The notes beneath the pieces are model-generated. The model was not told where the DNA came from. It did no database searches and worked only from the letters and a program-made list of their open reading frames with translations. The position numbers and the translations under genes are program-made. This document shows, in pieces, positions 52,903-60,878 of a stretch of 64,000 nucleotides of DNA. Source of the stretch: Fusobacterium varium (GTDB taxonomy: Bacteria; Fusobacteriota; Fusobacteriia; Fusobacteriales; Fusobacteriaceae); contig JADYUE010000001.1 in the NCBI GenBank assembly GCA_021531615.1, positions 248,001 to 312,000 on the forward strand, in the 5' to 3' direction. How positions within the stretch are numbered: position 1 is the first letter of the stretch; every line of letters begins with the position of its first letter.

Positions 52903-53547
52903 TTAATCTATTCTAAATCTTCCTTTGGAAATAAAGTTATTGATATATTTTGCTGTTCCCATCTTCTTATGAATTTCCTCATGTACAAGAGGAATTAACA
53001 ATGTATCCTTTGCACTATCTAACATACACTCTTTAGAATTTAAAAGTCCATCATTGAACTCTCCCAACCATCTACTAAAAATCCCCTCTGTTTCTGTTCC
53101 AATTATTACTCCTATCTCTATTTTAGGATTTTTAACTTCAAATTTCTTTCCTTTCCCTAAAACTCTTAAAGGTTTAAATATTGTATCAAGTAGTGGAAAA
53201 ACTCTTTTCAATCTTCTATGAACTACTGAATCCCTTAGAGGAGCAGCAATAAGTATTATTTTATCTACTATTCCATCAACTTCCTCATCTTTTAAAGTTT
53301 CCTCTATTAATTTTCCCCCTAATCCATATCCAATTAAAACAATCTCCTCTTTTTCAATCATTCCACCATATTTCAGATCAAGCAGGAATTTTTTTAGCAT
53401 CTCCTTTGAAAATTTTATATCTGGAAAAGTAAGAGGAAAATTTAGATTTTCCACTTTATACCCTAATGATTTTAAATTTTGTTCTAAAGATTCCATATCT
53501 TTATAGCTTCTATGAAACCCATGAATCAACACTATTCTATAGTTCAT
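52903..53547 (-). CDS. Alpha/beta-hydrolase-fold protein lacking the nucleophile serine
   Basis: A 214-residue protein with the start of an alpha/beta hydrolase: VLIHGFHRSYKDMESLEQNL at 6-25 (oxyanion HG motif), then LIGYGLGGKLIEE where lipases have GxSxG. Here the position of the nucleophile is Gly75 (codon GGA), read directly from the DNA. A late acid-base His could be in LVHEEIHKKM. The fold resembles small triacylglycerol lipase-like proteins, but without the Ser it should not work as an ordinary esterase. It may bind a ligand or partner. It is the first gene of the unit with the aminopeptidase. Confidence 0.6.
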   Translation of the reverse strand: MNYRIVLIHGFHRSYKDMESLEQNLKSLGYKVENLNFPLTFPDIKFSKEMLKKFLLDLKYGGMIEKEEIVLIGYGLGGKLIEETLKDEEVDGIVDKIILIAAPLRDSVVHRRLKRVFPLLDTIFKPLRVLGKGKKFEVKNPKIEIGVIIGTETEGIFSRWLGEFNDGLLNSKECMLDSAKDTLLIPLVHEEIHKKMGTAKYINNFISKGRFRID

Positions 53548-53583
53548 CTTCTCACTTTCCTTTTCAATATTTTATTCATTTTC

Positions 53584-53589
53584 ATTATA
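53584..53589 (-). promoter_or_regulatory. Promoter of the hydrolase-aminopeptidase unit, -10 element
   Basis: TATAAT on the minus strand about 37 bases upstream of the start. No good -35. Confidence 0.45.
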
Positions 53590-53650
53590 TCATTTTTTTA
53601 GAAGAACTTTATTAAAAAATGAAAAATAATAGATAATTTTTTATTTTTTA

Positions 53651-53659
53651 TGGTATTAT
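53651..53659 (+). promoter_or_regulatory. Promoter of the M16 protease gene, extended -10
   Basis: TGGTATTAT on the plus strand, 33 bases upstream of the ATG. Confidence 0.45.
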
Positions 53660-53691
53660 ATCTTTAGAAATCAAAAACAGAGGAGGAAATT

Positions 53692-56448
53692 ATGCAGAAA
53701 AAAAGATTGATTTTATCTATTTTCCTATTACTTTTTATCTCTCTTATAGCTTTAGGGGAGAAGATAGAAAATAGTAAAAATTTACTTACAGGAAAACTTC
53801 CTAATGGGATTACCTATTATATTTATAGAAATAAGAAACCTGAAAATAGAGCAGAATTAAATCTTATTGTAAAGGCAGGTTCTCTTTTTGAAGAGGAGCA
53901 AGAGCAGGGAATAGCTCATTTTATGGAGCACATGGCATTTAACGGAACTACTAAGTATGAAAAAAATGAGATGATAAAATATTTAGAATCTATTGGTCTT
54001 AGTTTTGGTGGAGATTTAAATGCTTATACATCCTTTGATAGAACTGTTTACAAGTTAAATGTCCCTACTGATAATATGAAGTCTTTTGAAGAGGGTGTTG
54101 AAGTTTTAAGAGAGTGGGCTACTGAGGCAACTCTTGATCCTGAACAAGTTGAAAGTGAAAAAAAGGTTATCATAGAGGAGTGGAGATTGCGTCAAGGACT
54201 AGCTCAAAGATTGGGAGATACTCAAAAGAAAGCTATCTTTTCTGGTTCAAGATACTTTGATAGATTTCCTATTGGACTTCCTGAAACTATAAATGGAGCT
54301 ACTTCTGATATTATTAGAGGATTTTATGAAAAATGGTACACTCCTAAAAATATGGCTGTTGCTATTGTAGGAGATATTGAACCTAAAAAAGCTGAAGATC
54401 TAATAAAAAAATACTTTAACTTCCAAGAAAAAACTCAATTTACTCAAGGGAAAGATTACAAACTTAAAGATCTTAAAAATTCATATATAGTTTTTAAAGA
54501 TCCTGAAATTAGATATACAACTTTAACTATCACTAAATTTTTAGATAGAAAGATAATTAATACTACTGAAAATTTTCAAGATTCAATAGAAAATCAACTT
54601 CTATTTAATATTTTAAATACAAGAATTATAAATCTAACTAAAGAAAGTAACTGCCCTATTATTGAGGGAGCTGTTTATAGTTACAATATCAATAAATATA
54701 CTGATATTTTTAATACTGCTGTTGCTCTTAGAGAGGATAAAATTCAAGAGGGAGTCGCCCTTATAAACAATATTTTAAAATCATCATCTATAAATGGAAT
54801 CTCTGAAAATGAGTTAGAACTTGAAAAGAAAAATATGTTTAATTATTACAAAACTATTGTTGCCAATAAAGATAGTATCCAACATGATACCTATATAGAT
54901 GCTATTGTAAATCACGTAATAGATGGAGAAAGTTTTGTTGATGTTGATACTGAATTTGAAATATTCCAAAAAGTACTAAAAAATATAGATGTTAAAATTT
55001 TAAATAAGAAAATAAAAGATATTTATAGTAAAGAGGGAGTATATTTTCTATCAGCACCTGAAAAAGACACTATTATATCTGAGAAAATCTTAAAAGAGAT
55101 TATTGAAAACGATAGAAAAAACAGTAAAAATCTTTTAACTTTTTCAAATAATATTCCAACTCTTCCACCATTAAATTTAAAAGCTGGAGATCTAAAAAAA
55201 GTAGGCAATGATGAATGTATTCTTTCAAATGGAATTAAAGTAAAGGTTAAAAATAGTGATTTTGAAAAAGATAGAATATATATTAAACTTTTTAAAAGAG
55301 AGGGAAGTTCAATTAATGATTACAACGAGTATTTAAACTCTCTATTTGCTACTAATTTAGTTTTAGATTCTGGAGCAAGTACATTAAAACCAAATGAAAT
55401 AGAGACATTTATGAAAGGTAAAAACTTTAATATCTCATCATATATAAATGATTACGAGCAAGGATTTACTATTATGAGTGATAGAGAAAATCTTATTCCT
55501 GCTTTAGAGTATTTAAACTATGCAATTAGAGAGCCTAAAATAGATAGTGAAGTTTTCAACACAGCTATTTTAAATGCAAAGGAAAGTATTAAAAATAGAG
55601 AAAACTCTCCTAAAGCAGTTTTTGGAGATAAAGTTGCTACTATTTATAGTGGAAATAATGAAAGAAGAAAACCTTTTACTTTAGAAGATCTGAAAAATAT
55701 TAAAATAGATAAATCATTAGAATTATACAAAGAAAAATTTGATAATTTTAATGAATACAACTTAATTATTGTAGGGGCTTTTGATAATAAAGAGTTACCA
55801 AATATATTAAAAAAATATTTTGCCTCTCTTCCATCAGAAGAAAAAATCATAACTCCTAAATCTTTAAATTTGAATATTCCTAAGAGTATTGTAAATGAAA
55901 AAGTTATCAAAGGGGTAGATAAAAAGGCTACTGTTTCTCTTATCTTCCCATATAATTCAAACTATGGATACAAAGAGAGAGTTTTATACAGTGGATTTTC
56001 TAGAGTTTTAAATATCGCCCTTATTGAAGATATTAGAGAGAAAATTGGTGGAGTTTACTCTATCTACTCTAAAACTTCCCTTTCTCCTAATAACTTTGGA
56101 GAAGATTTTTTAAGTATCAGCTTTAGTTGTGATACTAATAGAGTAGACGAGATTACAAAAGCAGTTATTAAATCTATAGATTCACTTTTACAAGATATTG
56201 ACCAAAAGAAAATTGATAGTGTTATAAAAAATTATGAGTTATCATATGATACTGAGCTTAAAGAAAATAGTTTCTGGGTAAACTATCTTTATCAAAAAGC
56301 TACAGTTGGAAAAGATTATAAAGTTCCCACTCCTAAAGAGTATAAAGATATTTTAACTAAAGAAAATCTAATAAATTACAATAAAAAAGCTATAAATTTA
56401 AATAACTATATCAATGTTACTTTAATTCCTGAAAAGGAAAGTTTATAA
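53692..56448 (+). CDS. Exported M16 family zinc protease (pitrilysin/PqqL-like)
   Basis: A 918-residue protease with a signal peptide (2-21, cut near GEKIE). The N-terminal half carries the inverted zinc motif His76-Phe-Met-Glu79-His80 in AHFMEHMAFNGTTKYEKNE, LNAYTSFDRTVYKLNVP, and the distal Glu in KKVIIEEWRLRQG. The C-terminal half is a second, inactive M16 repeat with REKIGGVYSIYSKTSLSP near 780. This two-half, 900-residue plan with a signal peptide matches the PqqL-like group, which is placed in the periplasm. GAGGAGG precedes the ATG. It begins a plus-strand set with the next two genes. Confidence 0.9.
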   Translation: MQKKRLILSIFLLLFISLIALGEKIENSKNLLTGKLPNGITYYIYRNKKPENRAELNLIVKAGSLFEEEQEQGIAHFMEHMAFNGTTKYEKNEMIKYLESIGLSFGGDLNAYTSFDRTVYKLNVPTDNMKSFEEGVEVLREWATEATLDPEQVESEKKVIIEEWRLRQGLAQRLGDTQKKAIFSGSRYFDRFPIGLPETINGATSDIIRGFYEKWYTPKNMAVAIVGDIEPKKAEDLIKKYFNFQEKTQFTQGKDYKLKDLKNSYIVFKDPEIRYTTLTITKFLDRKIINTTENFQDSIENQLLFNILNTRIINLTKESNCPIIEGAVYSYNINKYTDIFNTAVALREDKIQEGVALINNILKSSSINGISENELELEKKNMFNYYKTIVANKDSIQHDTYIDAIVNHVIDGESFVDVDTEFEIFQKVLKNIDVKILNKKIKDIYSKEGVYFLSAPEKDTIISEKILKEIIENDRKNSKNLLTFSNNIPTLPPLNLKAGDLKKVGNDECILSNGIKVKVKNSDFEKDRIYIKLFKREGSSINDYNEYLNSLFATNLVLDSGASTLKPNEIETFMKGKNFNISSYINDYEQGFTIMSDRENLIPALEYLNYAIREPKIDSEVFNTAILNAKESIKNRENSPKAVFGDKVATIYSGNNERRKPFTLEDLKNIKIDKSLELYKEKFDNFNEYNLIIVGAFDNKELPNILKKYFASLPSEEKIITPKSLNLNIPKSIVNEKVIKGVDKKATVSLIFPYNSNYGYKERVLYSGFSRVLNIALIEDIREKIGGVYSIYSKTSLSPNNFGEDFLSISFSCDTNRVDEITKAVIKSIDSLLQDIDQKKIDSVIKNYELSYDTELKENSFWVNYLYQKATVGKDYKVPTPKEYKDILTKENLINYNKKAINLNNYINVTLIPEKESL

Positions 56449-56468
56449 TATATTTAAAGGAGGATACT

Positions 56469-56798
56469 ATGCCACATTTAAAAGTAAGAGGTATGGATAA
56501 AAAAGCACTTATTGAAAATAGCAAGGAGATAATTGATGGTTTAACAAATATTATCAAGTGTGATAGAAACTGGTTTACTATTGAGCACATTGACACTGAG
56601 TATATTTTTGATGGAAAAATTGTTGATGGATATACTTTTGTTGAACTATTTTGGTTTGAAAGAACACCTGAAGTTAAAGCTATGGTTGGGGAATTTCTTA
56701 CTAGAATGATTAAAAAGATAAATGGGAATAAAGATTGTTGTGTAATTTTCTTCCCTCTACGTGGAGAAGATTACTGTGATAATGGAGAGTTTTTCTAA
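56469..56798 (+). CDS. DUF1904 family protein
   Basis: A 109-residue cytoplasmic protein of the DUF1904 family (PF08921), which adopts a tautomerase-like fold: MPHLKVRGMDKKALIENS at the start with Pro2, IDTEYIFDGKIVDGYTFVELFWFERTPEVK in the middle (30-78 by position), and a C-terminal PLRGEDYCDNGEFF. The reaction is unknown. It starts 20 bases after the protease gene with AAAGGAGG and overlaps yaaA as TAATG. Confidence 0.75.
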   Translation: MPHLKVRGMDKKALIENSKEIIDGLTNIIKCDRNWFTIEHIDTEYIFDGKIVDGYTFVELFWFERTPEVKAMVGEFLTRMIKKINGNKDCCVIFFPLRGEDYCDNGEFF

Positions 56799-57538
56799 TG
56801 AAAATAATATTCTCTCCTAGCAAAGAGATGAAAGTTGGAGAGTTAAACTCTCCATTTTCTTTCTCACCTAAATTTAAAAATGAAAGTAATGAAATTCTAA
56901 ATATCTTAAAAACTTTAAATAAAACTCAAATTGAAAAGATTATGAAGATAAAGGGTAAACTTTTAGAAGAAACTTATAATAATATAATAAATTATGACTC
57001 ACTTTCAGAGATAAAAGTTATAAATCTCTATAATGGTGTAGCTTTTAAAAAGTTAGAAATAGAAAGTTACACTTCTAAAGAATTGGAATATCTTAACGAT
57101 TCACTTATTATATTATCAGCTATGTATGGAGCTCTTAATCCCTTTGACAACATTAAAAAATATAGATTAGATATGACTATGAAAATTTCAGAAAACTCTC
57201 TTTACTCCTTTTGGAGTGAGAAAGTCACTAGTTACATTAATGATCTTTTATCACAAGATAATGAGAAAATACTTTTAAACTTAGCCTCTAATGAATATTC
57301 AAAAATGATTAATAAAAAGACTTTTAATTTTAAGATGATAACTGTTGATTTTAAAGAGTTAAAAAATGGAAAATATTCATCTGTTAGTAGTTTTTCGAAA
57401 CAGGGAAGAGGAATGATGTTAAACTATCTGATTAAAAATCAAATTACTAATATAGAAGAGATTAAAAAATTCAATGAAGAGAATTACTCTTTTAATAGTG
57501 AGTTATCTAATGAAAATACTATTATTTTCTCAAGATAA
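56798..57538 (+). CDS. yaaA: Peroxide stress protein YaaA (DUF328)
   Basis: A 246-residue protein of the YaaA family, which limits free iron and DNA damage under peroxide stress in E. coli. IIFSPSKEMKVGEL at 3-16, YNGVAFKKLEIESYTSKELEYLNDSLIILSAMYGALNPFDNIKKYRLDM (by position, about 80-128, with SAMYG and the basic PFDxIxxYRLD motif), LLNLASNEYSKM and SVSSFSKQGRGMMLNYL. Length and motifs are complete. The ATG overlaps the DUF1904 stop. It is the last gene of the plus-strand set. Confidence 0.9.
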   Translation: MKIIFSPSKEMKVGELNSPFSFSPKFKNESNEILNILKTLNKTQIEKIMKIKGKLLEETYNNIINYDSLSEIKVINLYNGVAFKKLEIESYTSKELEYLNDSLIILSAMYGALNPFDNIKKYRLDMTMKISENSLYSFWSEKVTSYINDLLSQDNEKILLNLASNEYSKMINKKTFNFKMITVDFKELKNGKYSSVSSFSKQGRGMMLNYLIKNQITNIEEIKKFNEENYSFNSELSNENTIIFSR

Positions 57539-57583
57539 TTAATTATATAAAATAAACTATAATTTATCTAACTAAGCTCAGTT

Positions 57584-57631
57584 ATCTAGCACATCGCTAG
57601 ATTTTGACAAAGTACCTTTGTATTTAGCGAT
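57584..57631. repeat. Two mutually exclusive hairpins after yaaA
   Basis: ATCTAGC (57584-57590) pairs with GCTAGAT (57596-57602), but ATCGCTA (57593-57599) also pairs with TAGCGAT (57625-57631), enclosing ACAAAG-TAC-CTTTGT (57607-57621). The two stems share bases and cannot form together. This lies in the 57539-57964 gap between convergent genes, which contains no ORF with a ribosome site. Confidence 0.6.
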
Positions 57632-57665
57632 TATTAGTCAATTTTAGTTATCTTTATTTCTTTTA

Positions 57666-57824
57666 AATATCAGCTAAATTCCATGTCAAAGAATAAAGAG
57701 AGAGTAAAACTCATCTGACTAAAATTCCGAAACTCGACTTCGTCTTCAAACACGTCGGAATTTTTAGCGTCAGATTTCGTAACTCTCTCTAATATTCTTC
57801 TCCAAATTACATTTAGCTGATATT
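57666..57824. repeat. 159-base nested inverted-repeat element
   Basis: The ends AATATCAGCTAAAT (57666-57679) and ATTTAGCTGATATT (57811-57824) form a perfect 14-bp inverted repeat. Inside, in matching order, lie AAGAATA/TATTCTT (57689-57695 with 57793-57799), AGAGAGAGT/ACTCTCTCT (57697-57705 with 57782-57790), ATCTGAC/GTCAGAT (57713-57719 with 57769-57775) and AAAATTCCG/CGGAATTTT (57721-57729 with 57756-57764). The apex is rich in CG dinucleotides, rare in this DNA. The arms make one long, interrupted hairpin. It has no ORF. It could be a MITE-like repeat, a structured RNA or a protein-binding site. Confidence 0.75.
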
Positions 57825-57860
57825 AGGAATAACTCTAATTAAAAAAGTAGATTATCCCCA

Positions 57861-57923
57861 ACATCAAGTTGATGTAATTTCCAAAAGTAGAGGAGTACAA
57901 ACGACTACTACTTTTGGAAATTA
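57861..57923. repeat. Palindrome and 16-bp perfect inverted repeat
   Basis: ACATCAA-G-TTGATGT (57861-57875) is a near-perfect palindrome. It is joined to TAATTTCCAAAAGTAG (57875-57890) and CTACTTTTGGAAATTA (57908-57923), a perfect 16-bp inverted repeat around 17 bases. On neither strand does a T-run follow, so it is not an ordinary terminator. Confidence 0.7.
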
Positions 57924-57931
57924 TAACTAAA

Positions 57932-57960
57932 TAATAAGAGGACAAGAAACCTTGTCCTCT
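57932..57960 (-). terminator. Terminator after maeB
   Basis: AGAGGACAAG (57937-57946) pairs perfectly with CTTGTCCTCT (57951-57960) around four bases. On the minus strand TTATTATTT follows, a weak T-run. Confidence 0.75.
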
Positions 57961-57964
57961 ATCT

Positions 57965-59143
57965 TTATTCTCTACAAATTCCTTGCTCTTTTGCCACTTT
58001 TTTAACTGCTGCTGCTACTGCATCTGCAACTCTAGGATCAAAAGCATCTGGAATTATATAATTTTCATTTAACTCTTCCTCTTTAATAAGTGAAGCTAAT
58101 CCATTTGCTGCTGCAAGTTTCATCTCTTCAGTTATCTTCTTAGATTTAGCCTCTAATGCACCTTTAAATAATCCTGGGAATACAAGAACATTGTTGATTT
58201 GGTTAGGATAGTCTGATCTTCCTGTTCCTACTATTCTTGCTCCACCTGCTAAAGCATCTTCTGGCATAATCTCTGGAACTGGGTTAGCCATTGCAAATAT
58301 TATTGCATCTTTATTCATAGTTTTTACCATTTCAGTAGTTAAAATATTTCCAACTGATACCCCTACAAATACATCTGCGTCTTTAATTGCTACTGATAGA
58401 TCCCCTTTAATATCATCTGGGTTAGTAAGTTCTGCTAACTCTCTCTTAGAGAAGTCATAAGAATCTTTCTCACTTCTTCTAAGAATTCCTGGTCTATCTA
58501 ATACAAGTAGATTTGTTACTCCTAATTTATGAATAAGTTTTGCTATTGAACTTCCTGCTGCTCCTGCTCCGTTTACAACAACTTTTGCTTCAGAGAATTT
58601 TTTACCTAAGAATTTAAAAGCATTTATTAATCCTGCTGCAACTACTATAGCAGTTCCATGTTGATCATCATGGAATACTGGAATATCTAATTCCTCTTTT
58701 AATCTTGTTTCTATCTCTATACATCTAGGGGCAGAAATATCCTCTAAGTTTATTCCTCCAAGCCCTGGAGCTAATAATTTTGCTGTTCTTATAATTTCTT
58801 CAGGATCTTTAGTATCTAAACAAATTGGAATTGCATCTACTCCTGCAAACTCTTTAAATAGAACACATTTTCCTTCCATTACTGGTAGTGCTGCTTCTGG
58901 TCCTATATCTCCAAGTCCTAATACTGCTGTTCCATCTGTTATTACTGCTACTAAATTTCCTTTAGAAGTATATTTATAAACATCCTCTTTATTTGCAGCA
59001 ATTTTTCTACAAGGTTCTGCTACCCCTGGAGAGTAAGCTAAACTTAAATCATCTTTATTTTTTACTGCAACCTTTGATACTATTGACAATTTTCCTTTAT
59101 TTTTTTCATGTAATTCTAAAGCTCTTTCATATACTGTTGGCAT
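57965..59143 (-). CDS. maeB: NAD(P)-dependent malic enzyme
   Basis: A 392-residue enzyme that converts malate to pyruvate and CO2. SLAYSPGVAEPCRKIA near 33-48, VAVITDGTAVLGLGDIGPEAALPVMEGK at about 65-92, PVFHDDQHGTAIVVAAGLINA (154-174) with the metal-binding DD and NAD-binding GAGAAGSSIAKLI near 192-204. It is the short, two-domain bacterial form (no C-terminal phosphotransacetylase-like domain). Citrate lyase in the same window fits its role in turning citrate-derived C4 acids into pyruvate. The cofactor is not decided by sequence; the symbol follows similarity of the short form. Confidence 0.9.
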   Translation of the reverse strand: MPTVYERALELHEKNKGKLSIVSKVAVKNKDDLSLAYSPGVAEPCRKIAANKEDVYKYTSKGNLVAVITDGTAVLGLGDIGPEAALPVMEGKCVLFKEFAGVDAIPICLDTKDPEEIIRTAKLLAPGLGGINLEDISAPRCIEIETRLKEELDIPVFHDDQHGTAIVVAAGLINAFKFLGKKFSEAKVVVNGAGAAGSSIAKLIHKLGVTNLLVLDRPGILRRSEKDSYDFSKRELAELTNPDDIKGDLSVAIKDADVFVGVSVGNILTTEMVKTMNKDAIIFAMANPVPEIMPEDALAGGARIVGTGRSDYPNQINNVLVFPGLFKGALEAKSKKITEEMKLAAANGLASLIKEEELNENYIIPDAFDPRVADAVAAAVKKVAKEQGICRE

Positions 59144-59179
59144 AATGTTACCTCCATTTTCTATTTACTTTATAATCCT

Positions 59180-59208
59180 ATTATAGACCTTTTATTTGAT
59201 AATGTAAA
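59180..59208 (-). promoter_or_regulatory. maeB promoter
   Basis: TTTACA (59208-59203) and TATAAT (59185-59180), 17 bases apart on the minus strand. About 25 bases further upstream lies the palindrome TTTACGTAAA, a possible operator. Confidence 0.75.
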
Positions 59209-59303
59209 GATATTTTTTATTTTTATGTTTTATTTACGTAAAACTTTACCAAAAATAGAACGTAGATCAACTTAATTTTCTAAAATGAAAAATTATTTTC
59301 AAA

Positions 59304-59333
59304 TAAAAGAAAAGGAGATTTCTCTCCTTTTCT
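59304..59333 (-). terminator. Terminator of the Gate-family operon
   Basis: AGAAAAGGAGA (59308-59318) pairs with TCTCCTTTTCT (59323-59333) around TTTC; on the minus strand TTTTATTTG follows. Confidence 0.82.
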
Positions 59334-59339
59334 AAAATT

Positions 59340-59558
59340 TTATTTTAATACACCTAGTTTTATTAGTTTTTCCTTATTTTCATCAATGAATCTATCATTT
59401 ACTACATAAGAGATTGATTTTACAATTTCAGCATCATAACCATTGAATGTGATCTCAACTTTTTTCTCTTTTTCCTTAAATTCCTCTTTTCCCTCTTTTA
59501 AAATATCAGCTAGTTTTTCAAGGTCGATTCTTGTAATTAAACTTTCTTTAATTTTCAT
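59340..59558 (-). CDS. Small protein of unknown function (72 residues)
   Basis: A 72-residue acidic/basic cytoplasmic protein, mostly helical with one strand (KKVEITFNGYDAEIVKSISYVVNDRF at 32-57 by position). No family is recognised. The ATG at 59558 was chosen over one 16 codons earlier because AAAGGAGG stands directly before it. It follows the Gate-family membrane gene by 70 bases with a shared terminator, so it is likely co-transcribed and may work with it, but that is inference. Confidence 0.65.
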   Translation of the reverse strand: MKIKESLITRIDLEKLADILKEGKEEFKEKEKKVEITFNGYDAEIVKSISYVVNDRFIDENKEKLIKLGVLK

Positions 59559-59628
59559 AATTGTTCCTCCTTTGAAATTAATCTCTTTCTTATAATGATT
59601 ATTCAAAGGATACCTCTTACTTCCTTTA

Positions 59629-60783
59629 TTAACCTAAAAATAAACTAAATAAAAAATTAGCTGACATTCCTGCTATAAGTCCACCTATTGTGTGACTAAA
59701 GATAGCTTTTCCAGTAAGTTCTCTATAATTTAAACTATCCATCATAGCAACATGGGTACTTAAATATCCACTCCAACACATTCCCATACTTGTAAATACT
59801 GCTATTTCCCTTGCTCCTATTACCCCTTCCTTTATAAATTGAGGTACAAGTCCAATAGCTGCTCCAACTGCTCCTAAAGCTGTAATAGGAAAAGCTATTG
59901 CCTCTGGACTACTAAATCCAAATAGAGGTTTTAAAATAAAGTTTAATTTTGCTCCTATTATTGGTAAAACTCCAATTCCTTCATAGGCAGCCCCTGTATA
60001 TCCGCCTTCTGGCATTCCATTAGTTAAGATTAAAACTGTTGTACAGATAATTATAACTCCAGGAATTATTGCAATTCCCATATCAACTCCAATTTTTCCT
60101 CCCTCTAACATAGCCTCTAAAAATCTTCCAAATACAGATCCACTTCTTATCTCTCTAGTATCAAAAACAAATTTTTCTACCTTTGTTTCCTCTTCTAATT
60201 CTCCTAGCTCTTTAAAATATTTTTTACTGTAATGGATCATCAGATTTACACTTACTATACTTCCAATAACTGCCCCTAAGTTTCCAATTAAAACAGGTTT
60301 AAAAAGATTTACCTTTAATAATCCTCCTTGAGCTATCATAAATGCTGATACAATAAATCCCATACCAAAAGATGTTCCAAGATTTGTTAAAGCTGTAAAT
60401 TGATAGTTTTTAAAATATTTTTTAAACTCTTTATTAGCTGCTAACCCTAAAACTGCTGGATTATCTGAAATATATGTAGTTACAACTGCCAAAGCTGATG
60501 CCCCTGGCAATCTATATAGAGGATAGATAACAAAATATAGTATCTTATTTATCAACGCAATAACCCCAAATTCTGAAAGGATAGATGATAATGCTCCAGC
60601 TAATACTGCTACTCCCATTATAAAAAATACTGTATTTATCAATAGATCATGTGCTGTTCCCATAATTGTATTGATCATATTTACTGGACCCATTATTTTA
60701 GCTATAGCAGTACAAACACCTCCTAATAATCCCAAACATACAAAGGCTTCTAAACTGATAGCTTTCTTTTTTAATTTATTCAT
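59629..60783 (-). CDS. Gate-domain (nucleoside recognition) inner-membrane protein
   Basis: A 384-residue membrane protein with about ten helices in two halves. GPVNMINTIMGTAHDLLINTVFFIMGVAVLAGALSSIL (by position, 32-69) and the repeat GMAIIPGVIIICTTVLIL carry the Gate/SpmA-like pattern; TTYISDNPAVLGLAANKEF and MGMCWSGYLSTHVAMMDSLNYRELTGKA are highly conserved in clostridial relatives. Proposed as a transporter of small solutes; the substrate is unknown. The ATG at 60783 follows AAAGGAG at seven bases and was preferred to one 21 codons upstream. Transcribed from a near-consensus promoter with nested dyads. Confidence 0.78.
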   Translation of the reverse strand: MNKLKKKAISLEAFVCLGLLGGVCTAIAKIMGPVNMINTIMGTAHDLLINTVFFIMGVAVLAGALSSILSEFGVIALINKILYFVIYPLYRLPGASALAVVTTYISDNPAVLGLAANKEFKKYFKNYQFTALTNLGTSFGMGFIVSAFMIAQGGLLKVNLFKPVLIGNLGAVIGSIVSVNLMIHYSKKYFKELGELEEETKVEKFVFDTREIRSGSVFGRFLEAMLEGGKIGVDMGIAIIPGVIIICTTVLILTNGMPEGGYTGAAYEGIGVLPIIGAKLNFILKPLFGFSSPEAIAFPITALGAVGAAIGLVPQFIKEGVIGAREIAVFTSMGMCWSGYLSTHVAMMDSLNYRELTGKAIFSHTIGGLIAGMSANFLFSLFLG

Positions 60784-60789
60784 AAAAAA

Positions 60790-60843
60790 ACACTCCTTTT
60801 TAAAGTCATACTTTAAAAGTATAGCATCCAATATAAGGAGTGT
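60790..60843. repeat. Nested operator-like dyads at the Gate-family promoter
   Basis: ACACTCCTT (60790-60798) and AAGGAGTGT (60835-60843) flank the palindrome ATACTTT-A-AAAGTAT (60808-60822). The two dyads share nearly the same centre, which lies on the start site and -10 element. The outer right arm overlaps the -35 element and the outer left arm overlaps the ribosome site. Confidence 0.6.
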
Positions 60844-60846
60844 CAA
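60818..60846 (-). promoter_or_regulatory. Promoter of the Gate-family gene
   Basis: TTGACA (60846-60841) and TATACT (60823-60818) on the minus strand, 17 bases apart. Confidence 0.82.
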
Positions 60847-60878
60847 TATTTTTAAACTATTTTAAAAGAAATGGACAA

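Noticed and set aside
57539-57964. A tRNA, rRNA fragment or insertion sequence in this gap
   Set aside because: No cloverleaf, no T-loop sequence and no transposase frame could be found; only inverted repeats are seen.
60783-60846. The ACACTCCTT/AAGGAGTGT pair as an RNA hairpin that hides the ribosome site
   Set aside because: The upstream arm lies at the -35 and spacer, before the predicted start, so it would not be in the transcript; a DNA operator fits better.
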